This document shows, in pieces, positions 55,835 through 64,000 of a stretch of 64,000 bases of DNA (the first letter of the stretch is position 1; every line of letters starts with the position of its first letter). The position numbers and the translations under genes were made by a program. This DNA comes from Tolypocladium sp. Sup5 PDA-1 (Eukaryota > Ascomycota > Sordariomycetes > Hypocreales > Ophiocordycipitaceae): the NCBI GenBank assembly GCA_000750105.3, contig JPHH03000027.1:1-64000 (forward strand). Reading direction: 5' to 3'. The notes under the pieces are model-generated. The model saw only the letters and a program-made list of their open reading frames with translations. It ran no database searches and was not told the origin of the DNA.

Positions 55835-57517
55835 ATGGACACGCCTCAGGATGATGGAGACCAAGGCCTGCCCAGCCATGCCACGGGTCGCAACGCCCCC
55901 CGGTCCACCAGGGGCTGCTGGACGTGTCGAGCCAAAAAGGTCAAATGCGATGAGGAGCGGCCGCGGTGCCAGCGATGCCTGCGCCTTCGGCTGCTCTGCG
56001 ACTACGCCCCGAGAGCGAGAAAGAAGCACATCAGAGGGGCACAGCCAACGTCCGCCATACCATGGGACATGGATACCTCCATGTCCATGCCGCTCCGTCT
56101 GCCCGAGCTCCCCACGAGCGCGTCGTCGGTGATGCTGAACTCCGAGGACCATGAGGCCATCCGCTACTACCGCACCACATTTGGCAGGATGCACCACACC
56201 AAGAACCACGAGTACTCGCTCTACGCAGTCCTGTTCGACGTCGCCGAGCGCGAGCCAATGGTCATGCGCGTCATCCTCGCGCTTGGCGGACAAGAACTCG
56301 CCCACAGGAGACGAGTGTCTGATCCGGGGCCGGACACAGACGGCGCCGTCTGTCGGAGAGAATCCGTCTCACCACTACACCACTACTCTGCCGCTTTGCG
56401 GCTCATGGCCGAGGCTATCGGCAGTGGCAGCAGCGGTACTGGCCACGATGGAGTCGACCCTAACATCGACACCATCTGCGCCGCCCTCTATCTCATGCTC
56501 GTGTACGAACAAAAGCACGGCGACGCCAGGTGCCTGGGGCTGACGAACCACCTTGCCGGAGCTGCCTTGGTTGTGAAGCATCACCTCTACGACATGCTCT
56601 GCCAAATGAGCATCTCCACACCCCCTGCTATCGGCTACCCCTCGCTGTCGCGGTCAATGCGGTCCAACGAGTGGCATCTCTCCATGTTTTCCGCGCGCGT
56701 GCTCGTGTACCTTGCCTATCACGACGCAGCCGCCACGTCGTTCGGCCTTGGCGGCCAGCTCAATGACTTGTTGAATGAAATATTCGACATGTACAGGCCA
56801 AGTGGACCCTTCTCCGACGGCGCCTTCGTCTTGGACCGCGCGTCGCTTCCCCTGTATCGCAGAACGTGGCGCGACTATCCGCAGTCCGAACTGCTCGACG
56901 AATTGGAGAGCCTCGAGCAATTTGCTCTCCTCTCCAGCACTGCCCAGCTACGGTACATGGTTTCACAGCTTGGGCGTCTCGACGGTGATGCTGCCCGAGA
57001 ATATGCCTACAAAGTTGACGCCGACATTCAATCCGTCAGCCACCAATTCCCCAACCTTCTCGCGGTTGCAGACGGGCTGGACATGAGCACGGATAGTTCA
57101 CGACGCGTCGTGAAGAATATTCGCACCATTGTGCCGCACTACTATGCCGTCCGGATCGAGATGCGCCGTGTGACACGCAGGCTGGGCATTCTGGACGAGG
57201 AGACATCTCCGTCGCCGTCGGCCTTGCAAAATTTCATCCGCCGGGTCTTGGATCTCGCCATGCAGACATTGAAGTACGAGGGACACGAGGCGCTGGTCCG
57301 CATCGCGTTCCCCCTGTACGTCGTCGCCCTCGAGACAGAAGGCGAAGAGGACCGCAAGTGGGTTCTCGACCGCTTCCGGGCCATGAGCTGTCTCGGAAAG
57401 AATATCCAACGCGCCCACAGTCTTCTAGCCCGGGCTGTGGAGTCGCAGGGCCTTAAAGACCGGATCGACGCCGAGCGATACCTACAGTCTGGAGAAGTGG
57501 ACCTCTTCGTGCTTTGA
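55835..57517 (+). CDS. Zn2Cys6 transcription factor
   Basis: 560 residues, no intron. The start at 55835 (MDTPQDDGD) puts the zinc cluster at residues 28-55: C-x2-C-x6-C-x6-C-x2-C-x6-C, starting CWTCRAKKVKC, followed by a basic segment ARKKH. The body has the features of the Fungal_trans_2 type (EDHEAIRYYRTTFGRM near residue 105) and lacks an obvious coiled coil. The frame stays open upstream to 55709, but that part does not look like protein. It is divergent from the M20 gene and reads toward the transporter. It may control the M20, transporter and quinolinate genes as a second unit; this is inference from position. Confidence 0.87.
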   Translation: MDTPQDDGDQGLPSHATGRNAPRSTRGCWTCRAKKVKCDEERPRCQRCLRLRLLCDYAPRARKKHIRGAQPTSAIPWDMDTSMSMPLRLPELPTSASSVMLNSEDHEAIRYYRTTFGRMHHTKNHEYSLYAVLFDVAEREPMVMRVILALGGQELAHRRRVSDPGPDTDGAVCRRESVSPLHHYSAALRLMAEAIGSGSSGTGHDGVDPNIDTICAALYLMLVYEQKHGDARCLGLTNHLAGAALVVKHHLYDMLCQMSISTPPAIGYPSLSRSMRSNEWHLSMFSARVLVYLAYHDAAATSFGLGGQLNDLLNEIFDMYRPSGPFSDGAFVLDRASLPLYRRTWRDYPQSELLDELESLEQFALLSSTAQLRYMVSQLGRLDGDAAREYAYKVDADIQSVSHQFPNLLAVADGLDMSTDSSRRVVKNIRTIVPHYYAVRIEMRRVTRRLGILDEETSPSPSALQNFIRRVLDLAMQTLKYEGHEALVRIAFPLYVVALETEGEEDRKWVLDRFRAMSCLGKNIQRAHSLLARAVESQGLKDRIDAERYLQSGEVDLFVL

Positions 57518-58025
57518 GCGCCCCGAGGAGGATCCCTAGCGATGTGGGGCTGTTATTTCTATTGTGTTTGATAAACCTGCTGGCGGCCATTCGTCCGAGG
57601 ATTGTCGGTTTCTGCGGGGGCGTCAGCTTAGTACCGATCGGTTTCATAGGGAAAGCAGGCTACGAAGTAAGTCGTGGACCATCATTGCTCGCTGCCCCAA
57701 CTTTCCCCCATGCAGCTCCTCATTCCCCTCTCCAAACTCAAGCCACCGGGAGATAGCTGCACCAATGGCCACCGAGTTTGGTCGCCTGCAGTTGTTCTCG
57801 GTATGCCTCGTCTTGTCGTTGATGTGACGTTGGGCGAGTCATGGACGAGACCCTCCAATTGCTGGTCAGTGATTGATGTGCCATCGCGTGTGCCCGCTTC
57901 CTGGGATCATACTTAATGGGCCTCCTCCTCTCCGTAGTCATGGTGTCCCATACGAGCACAGCTCTTCGATCTTTGACACGCACGGGGCATCCTCTGCTCT
58001 TCAATACATTCCATCGTCAGGAAAT
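57518..58025. other. Intergenic, no gene seen
   Basis: 508 bp upstream of the Dal5-type transporter. No TATA box or cluster palindrome stands out. Confidence 0.4.
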
Positions 58026-59812
58026 ATGGCTGAGAAGGTCGAGTATGAACACGCCCTGCAGTACAAGGGCGATGATGTCGCCGCCGGCACCAGCTCATCA
58101 GAGGTGCTGAGCCCCGACGAGGACAAGAGGCTGCTCCGCAGAATCGACATGTGGTAAGTTGACTTAGCTCAAGCAGCACCACCATAGCAGACGCAACGGC
58201 TCACACGACCATCTATCCAGGCTGTTGCCAGTCATGGCGTTTTCCTACTTGTTTCAGTTTCTGGATAAGTCGGCGTTGGCGTTCACAGCGATCATGGGTC
58301 TCCGCGAGGACCTGCACCTTAGTGGTGAGGACTTTTCGTGGGCGAGCGGCATATACTACTTTGGATATCTCATCGCGTCGTACCCTGCCGGCATGCTCAT
58401 GGTGCGCTGGCGGGTCGGCAAGACGATTGCCGCTGCGGTGTAAGTGCCCATCGGCTCTCTGCGACGCCCCCGCTGGCATTGCTAATATCACCTTAATGCA
58501 TGTAGCGTACTCTGGGGCGTGGTTCTCATGCTTACGGCCGTGGCCTCCAACGCCGCAGGCCTGCTCGCCGTTCGCTTCTTCCTCGGCTTTTGTGAGGCGC
58601 CCATCGCGCCCGGCCTGGCCGTTGTCGTCTCCATGTGGTACAAGCGCTCCGAACAGCCACTGCGACACGCTGCCTGGTTCCTGGGCAACACGGCCGCTGG
58701 TATATTCGGCGGTCTTGCTGCGTATGGAATTGGACACATCGATAGCATCGCGACTTGGAAGGTAAGATATATGCCCGTTCACGGCCACCGAATTGCCAGC
58801 CTTAACATATCTCATTTAGGCCGTGTTCTTGATATTCGGAGGTGCCACGGTAGCCTGGTCGGTTGGCGTCTTCTTCTTGCTGCCAGACGTCCCTATGACA
58901 GCTTGGTTCCTAAATGAGGTGGATCGCATCAAGGCCATCACCCGGGTCGAGGAGAACATGACTGGCATCAAGAGCAACCAGTTCAAGTGGCAGCAGTGCC
59001 TAGAGGCTCTTTTCGACGTCAAGACTTGGTTCATCGTGGTCATTCAACTGTGTGGAACCATCCCCAACGGCGGCGTTCAGAGCGTATGTACATGCTGTCA
59101 CAAGAAAGACGCTTGATAGACATGGAGGCGATGGCTGACAAAGAAACAGTTTGGCTCCATCGTCATCAAAGGCCTGGGCTTTGGCACGTTCCCAACGCTG
59201 CTGCTGCAGAGTGGAAGCTACGTGGTCCAGCTCGTCCTCGTGCTCATCGCCACCGGCGGCAGCACCTACCTGCGCAACACGAGGACCTACTTTATGGCCT
59301 GGAACTTTGCCGTAGCTATCGTCGGCTGCGCCATAGTGCGGCAGTTCCCAGCTGATGAGAAGTGGGCACGGTACGCCGGGTACTGCCTGGTGTTGGCGTT
59401 TAGCGCCAACTTCCCTATGGTCATGGCCATGACATCGGGCAACTTTGGCGGCTTCACCAAGAAGATGACGGTCAATGCTATTGTAAGAAACTCTTTTCTT
59501 TGCATCGCCTTTTCCTGAAACTGACTCCATCTCATACAGTCCTTTATTGCGTACTGCGCGGGAAACATCATCGGCCCGCAGCTCTTCTTCGCCAAGGAAG
59601 CGCCGTCGTACACTTCGGGCTTCCTGGCCATGCTGGTGTGTTTCGGGGCCGGGTTCGCGTCATGCATCGCTTTGCGGCTGTACCTGACGTGGGAGAATCG
59701 GCGACGGGACCAGGTCGGCGGGGCGCTGGAGAGTGAGACTGAAACAGGTGTGATGTTGAACATGATGGACAAGACGGACAAGGAGATTCTGCAGTTCAGA
59801 TATGTCTACTAG
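58026..59812 (+). CDS. MFS anion transporter, Dal5/Tna1 family
   Basis: Anion:cation symporter family, which takes up allantoate, nicotinate, pantothenate and similar carboxylates. Six exons: 58026-58153, 58221-58439, 58506-58761, 58820-59083, 59150-59482 and 59540-59812, 490 residues. Features: LLRRIDMWLLPVMAFSYLFQFLDKSALAFTAIMGLR (helix 1, complete only after splicing), FLGFCEAPIAPGLAVVVSMWYKRSEQ, a central loop with FNVKTW-like FDVKTWFIV, SGNFGGFTKKMTVNAI, YCAGNIIGPQLFF, and the C-terminal DKTDKEILQFRYVY, typical of the family. Position beside quinolinate phosphoribosyltransferase makes a nicotinate-, quinolinate- or anthranilate-type substrate likely, not proven. Confidence 0.9.
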
Positions 59813-60784
59813 GGTTCGTCCCAGGGTACTTGGGTTAGGACGTCTGCGCGTTGCTATGGTCTTGGACGCTGGGTCCGGTCATGCCTCTGTAGTACGAAAG
59901 AGTTGCACTTTACTCAATGACACATTGGAGCTCCGCGATCTAATGGTACTTTTCATGGAGGAGGATGTTGAAATCATGGTTATTTTACGACGAGACGAGG
60001 GGAAGGGCAACCTTACGATGGAATACTGCTGAAATACCCGCTTATTGCCCTTTTGCTTTCCGAAGGCTATAGTTATCGATGCTCGGACTCATCCCCGTCT
60101 CTGTAGAATAACGGAACGGATACGTCGCAAGCTTGACACGGCGCCTCTCTGGAGCCATGCTATCAATGCCGACCCGCGTCCCATTGCCGAAGAGGGGTAG
60201 CATGGGCTCGTAATTTAGTTGCCTATCCAAGATGGTGTGCATTCTAACGAGGTGCATGATCCCAGGCGCCACATTGAGAGGTCCGTCAACACGTGCTATA
60301 AATACGTGTTGCCTAAGGGTAATGCATATACGGCTTCAGAGGACAACGATGTTTAAATCGATGTTCTTGTTCATCTATAATACTTGCATGCTCCATAGGT
60401 CCCTTTGAGAACGTGGATAGGGCACAGGGGTACCAAGTATCATCGGGAGATATCTCGGAGACTCCCGTGACGGTGCAGTTCACATCTTTTTAAGCCATCA
60501 GTCGCTCAACAGCTGTGGCGCGTCACTATCATGTTGATTGCTTCATAGTTATATGCTGGAACATTCGGAAGCCGATCCGTCCAGCCTGGACCGAAGCGGC
60601 TCTCGGGTGCTGACGGCTGCCGATCCCCTCCGCGCTGCCCCACTCTACTCCGATTCAGGCCGCCCCTCAAGCCGAACCCCCGACGCTTCCTTCCACCTCA
60701 CATCGTGACTCCTCCACCATCACCACCATCACCACCACCACGGCACCCTCTACCTTATCTTTCTCCGCCTGCACTGATTCTCCC
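59813..60784. other. Intergenic; short CAC/CAT repeat before the QPRT gene
   Basis: 970 bp without a gene. At 60714-60741 the sequence is a CACCAT/CACCAC microsatellite in the presumed leader of the quinolinate phosphoribosyltransferase gene. A near-match CGGAAGCCGATCCG at about 60565 is not the cluster palindrome. Confidence 0.4.
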
Positions 60785-61763
60785 ATGGCCGCCATGTCCC
60801 CCCCGCTGGCCCCCGTCGCCGCCGGCAACCCCGCGCACCTCCTGCCGCCCAGCTGGAAGACGCAGGTGACGGCGTGGCTCGCCGAGGACACCCCCTCGTT
60901 CGACTACGCCGGCTTCGTCGTCGGCGACGCGCCCCGCACGGCCACCCTCTGGGCCAAGTCGGCCGGCGTCCTCGCCGGCCGCCCGTTCTTCGACGAGGTC
61001 TTTGCGCAGTGCGGCTGCGCCGTCGAGTGGCACGTGGATGAGGGCGCGGACGTGGCCGGCGGCGAGGACAGCGACAAGGTCAAGGCCGCGACGGTGACGG
61101 GCCCCGCGCGCGGGATCCTCCTCGGCGAGCGCGTCGCCCTCAACACCCTCGCGCGCTGCTCCGGCATCGCCACCCGCAGCCGCGACCTCGTGTCCAAGGT
61201 CCGCGCCGCCGGCTACACGGGCACCCTCGCCGGCACGCGCAAGACCACCCCCGGGTTCCGCCTCGTCGAGAAATACGGCATGCTGGTCGGCGGCGCCGAC
61301 GCCCACCGCATGGACCTCAGCGCCATGGTCATGCTCAAAGACAACCACGTCTGGAGCCGCGGCAGCATCACCGACGCCGTGGCCGCCGCCAAGGCCGTCG
61401 CGGGGTTCAGCGTAAAGGTCGAGGTCGAGGTGCAGTCCGAGGCCGAGGCGGACGAGGCCATTGCCGCGGGCGCGGACGTGGTCATGCTGGACAACTTTAC
61501 GGGCGAGGGCGTCAAGGTGGCGGCGCGGAGCCTCAAGGAGAGATGGAGCGGGAAGAGGCAGTTTCTGCTCGAGGTGTCGGGCGGGCTCAAGGCGGACAAT
61601 GTGGCGCCGTACGTGTGTCAGGGTGAGTTTCTACGCAGACGTTGTCATGTGGTGTATGTGAGAGATGCTGACGTTGACCATGGCAGACGTCGACATCATC
61701 TCGACGAGCTCCATCCACCAGGGCGTCCCGCACGTAGACTTTTCGCTCAAAATCGAACACTAG
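60785..61763 (+). CDS. BNA6: Quinolinate phosphoribosyltransferase
   Basis: Joins quinolinate and PRPP to nicotinate mononucleotide, the last pathway-specific step of NAD synthesis from tryptophan. Exons 60785-61622 and 61687-61763, 304 residues, the usual length. Motifs: [29 protein letters not shown] (phosphate and quinolinate binding), [43 protein letters not shown], and the spliced end [21 protein letters not shown]. Very GC-rich at third positions. An in-frame second ATG (MSPP) is three codons on. The gene is usually scattered from the kynurenine genes in fungi, so its place 10 kb from the dioxygenase and ACMS decarboxylase is notable. Confidence 0.95.
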
Positions 61764-61825
61764 CACGGCGTGACAACATTGTACATTACTACCACGTCTC
61801 CGTCTCTGCTCATCACATACCCATC

Positions 61826-61850
61826 GTTGTCATCATCATCATCATCACAT
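61826..61850. repeat. ATC microsatellite between QPRT and amine oxidase genes
   Basis: A short CATCATCATCATCATC run in the intergenic 3' region; no function inferred. Confidence 0.5.
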
Positions 61851-61863
61851 CCAGATGCGTCGT

Positions 61864-64000
61864 CTACTTGCCCTCCTTGCCCTTGGACTTGAACAGCCCC
61901 GTAAGCGCCTTGCTCAGCCGCCGCTCCCCCTTGTCCGCGCCCGCCTCGCCGCCCTTGCTCGAGCCCTGGAGGTGGCTCAGCGCGCTCTCCTGCACCGAAC
62001 CGCTCTTCTCGGCGGCGCCGTTGGCCTTGGCGCCGCCGCAGCACGGCACCAGTACGCTGGTCTCGTTGCGCGTGGACGGGACGTCGAGCGCCGGGTTGCG
62101 GGTGAAGAAGTCGGCGGGCCGGATGTGGATCTGGTATGTCTCGGCGGGCCTGGGGATACCCGTTAGCTGTTATATAGGTTCCGCGGCTATCAAAGGGACC
62201 ACTTACATGACGGGCCAGTCCTCGACGCGAGGATTGTGCGTCAGGCCGTACACCGTCCACACCACCGGGCTACTCTTCTTCCCAGCTTCACCCTCGCTCC
62301 CGTCGTGGCCGTTCGCCGCCTCCCTGCCGTCCTCGGTGAACCAGTCCCCCCGGCTCACCATGTCGCTCACGCCACCCTTCTCCCCGCGGCTCTGGTTCGT
62401 GAACTCGCCCGCCGCCCAGAACTCGCCGTCGCGGTAGCCCGTGACCCAGTTGTTGTGCCTCGCAAACGGCGCCCGCTTTGCGATGATGCTGTCCTCGTCG
62501 GCCAGGATCATCTGCGTCGCGGGTGCCAGCAGCTTGTAGCCCACGTTCTTGCCCGAGACGGCGTTCTTCTTGTGCGCGTTCTCGAGCTTGAGCAGCCGGT
62601 TCAGCCGCGGCTCGGCGTCGATCCAGGTGGCCCTGTCGACCGTCTTGCGCCGGATCTCGTAGAGGTTGCCAAAAGGGTTCGTCTGCGCGTGCGTCTTGAC
62701 CCCGTGGCTCTCCTCCACGACGACGCGCGTGTCGCCCTCGGCGTACGAGTCCACGGCCGGGTCGATGCGCGCGGCGAAGATGTGCTGGTGGTTCTGCGCG
62801 AGGATGCCCGGCGCGACGATGTTGCCGTAGCCGCTCGTCTTGCCCTCGTCGATGGACACAACGCTCACGACACCCGTCGCACGCGTCTCCAGCGTGATGC
62901 CGCCCGCCAGGTCCAGCTTGAAGGCGAAGACGTACTCGTAGTTGGCCAGCGTGCAGATGAACTGCACCACGAACTCGCGCGACCGCGTCACCACGGCGCG
63001 GTTGGTCCGGAAGTTTGTATGCTTCCAAAGGATGCCGTTGTCCTGCTCGTGCAGGCAGACCACCGCCTTTGCGTCCGTCGGCGAGCCGTCTGCCGCAGCG
63101 AGGAGCGAGTCGAAGTAGTGGATCGCGCCGAGACAGTCGCAGCCCAGCTCGAGGTTGTTGGCCGCGCGACCGACGCCGCCGTCGCCAAAGTCGAACGCCT
63201 GCTTGCGGTGAAAGGGCGGCCGCGGGTCGCCGTAGGGCACCGTGAGCTCGCTGAAGCTGAGGCGGTACATGACGGGGCGGTTCTCGTAGCACACGTCGTG
63301 CAGGACGGCGCCCTCGCGCGGCGTGAAGCCCAGGCGGAATCGCCACTTCTGCCACTCGATGAGGCCGTCGGCGCGCACGGTAAAGGACGCGCCCTCGGGC
63401 TGCACCACGTTGAGCGGCTTCAGGTCCGTCCGCAGCGGCTCGTCGAGCAGCTCGGGGACGTACTCGGCAGCCTGGGCCTTCCGGAAGAGCTTCTTGGGCG
63501 CATCCCCGCGCGGCGCGGGCTCGATGCTGTCGTCGGTGCCGCCGGTGGCCAGGCGGTCGATGCGGATGACCTTCCTGGTGACCCAGTCGATGACCGGGAT
63601 GATGGGGATGGGGTAGGCGTAGTGGTTGGAGTCGCCGTTCTTGTTGGACGCGTCGCGGGCGAAGACGAGGCCCTGCATGAAGCGCGGGTCGCCGTCGTTG
63701 TCCGAGCCGCCGTAGGGCCAGGGGTCGACGGTGAGGGTGAAGCCCTCGGGGAGCGAGAACTCGGTCATGGCCTCCTTGAAGAGGTCCGAGGCGAAGATGA
63801 TGTCCTCGCACTTGGAGAATTCACCACTGCGCCGTCAGTTAGCTATGTGTTGACGTGGGGGATGCGAGACGGCTTACACGGTGTAGTAGGGATACGACGT
63901 CTCCTGGGCCGTGTGCTTGGACACAATCTCCCCCGTCCCCAGATGCACCACGCTGCGGGTGTGCTCATGCTTTTCGGCCCCGAGGACGTCGTACTCGACG
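61864..64000 (-). CDS. Copper amine oxidase, C-terminal part
   Basis: Oxidises primary amines to aldehydes with release of ammonia and hydrogen peroxide. The gene runs off the right edge; visible exons are 64000-63878, 63826-62207 and 62149-61864. The topaquinone precursor Tyr lies in LANYEYVF (N-Y-E). Copper ligands are the H-x-H of [11 protein letters not shown] and the His of [12 protein letters not shown] candidate for the catalytic Asp is in IHYFDS. The C-terminus continues about 60 residues past the core with a Cys-Cys-Gly-Gly stretch and a Lys-rich end. The start and any targeting signal are outside the window. It converges with the quinolinate gene, 100 bp apart. Link to the tryptophan theme (for example aromatic amines) is only suggestive. 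Confidence 0.92.

Noticed and set aside
62288..63811. 507-codon minus frame overlapping the copper amine oxidase
   Set aside because: Arg/His/Pro-rich shadow of the oxidase gene one base out of frame; the oxidase frame carries all catalytic motifs.
53114..64000. Extending the palindrome regulon to the M20, second regulator, transporter and quinolinate genes
   Set aside because: No CGGAT-N2/3-ATCCG site was found in their promoters; CGGAAGCCGATCCG near 60565 and CCGG blocks near 55100 do not match. The amine oxidase promoter is outside the window.
1..64000. tRNA, rRNA or CRISPR features
   Set aside because: No tRNA-like box A/B pairs, rRNA segments or regularly spaced repeats were seen; CRISPR is not expected in a fungal genome.

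Overview
The window is nuclear DNA of a filamentous ascomycete (Pezizomycotina, probably Sordariomycetes). The evidence is short introns of about 50-100 bp with GTRNGT donors and CTNAC-type branch points, Zn2Cys6 regulators, DUF3669 genes, a Fot1/pogo-type transposon, and transposon copies carrying the C-to-T signature of repeat-induced point mutation (RIP). The exact genus cannot be read from the sequence. Exon boundaries below were worked out by hand; every spliced model given keeps an open frame.

Layout. 1-3.3 kb is the RIP-destroyed 3' part of a Ty1/copia retrotransposon. 3.6-8 kb holds an unknown small gene and a divergent sterol pair (ERG24 C-14 reductase and an EBP-type sterol isomerase). 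8.8-11.6 kb has two convergent DUF3669 genes, one broken. 13-19 kb has a PL7 alginate lyase, a bacterial-looking NAD-dependent epimerase, an F-box-like remnant and a sugar transporter. 19.1-22.6 kb is gene-free. 22.6-34 kb has a PQ-loop membrane protein, an OPT oligopeptide transporter, a large C2H2 protein and a GFA-family protein, followed by a broken gene of unknown family. 35.2-40.6 kb is a compact trio: FrsA-like hydrolase, Zn2Cys6 regulator and FAD-linked oxidase. A small secreted lytic-transglycosylase-like protein (41 kb) and a dead Fot1/pogo element with intact terminal repeats (43.2-45.0 kb) follow.

45.4-53.1 kb is the most striking part. It is a catabolic cluster for 3-hydroxyanthranilate, a tryptophan/kynurenine breakdown product. 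It contains 3-hydroxyanthranilate 3,4-dioxygenase, ACMS decarboxylase, a 2-aminomuconate-semialdehyde-type dehydrogenase and a RidA-type 2-aminomuconate deaminase, plus a Zn2Cys6 regulator. The promoters of all four enzymes and of the regulator carry the same palindrome, CGGAT-N2/3-ATCCG, so the cluster looks like a self-contained regulon.

Downstream (53.6-64 kb) lie an M20 amidohydrolase, a second Zn2Cys6 regulator, a Dal5/Tna1-type transporter, quinolinate phosphoribosyltransferase and a copper amine oxidase that runs off the window. The region therefore encodes enzymes for both fates of ACMS: degradation through 2-aminomuconate, and NAD synthesis through quinolinate. The palindrome was not seen upstream of the 53.6-64 kb genes whose promoters are in the window, so they may be controlled separately.
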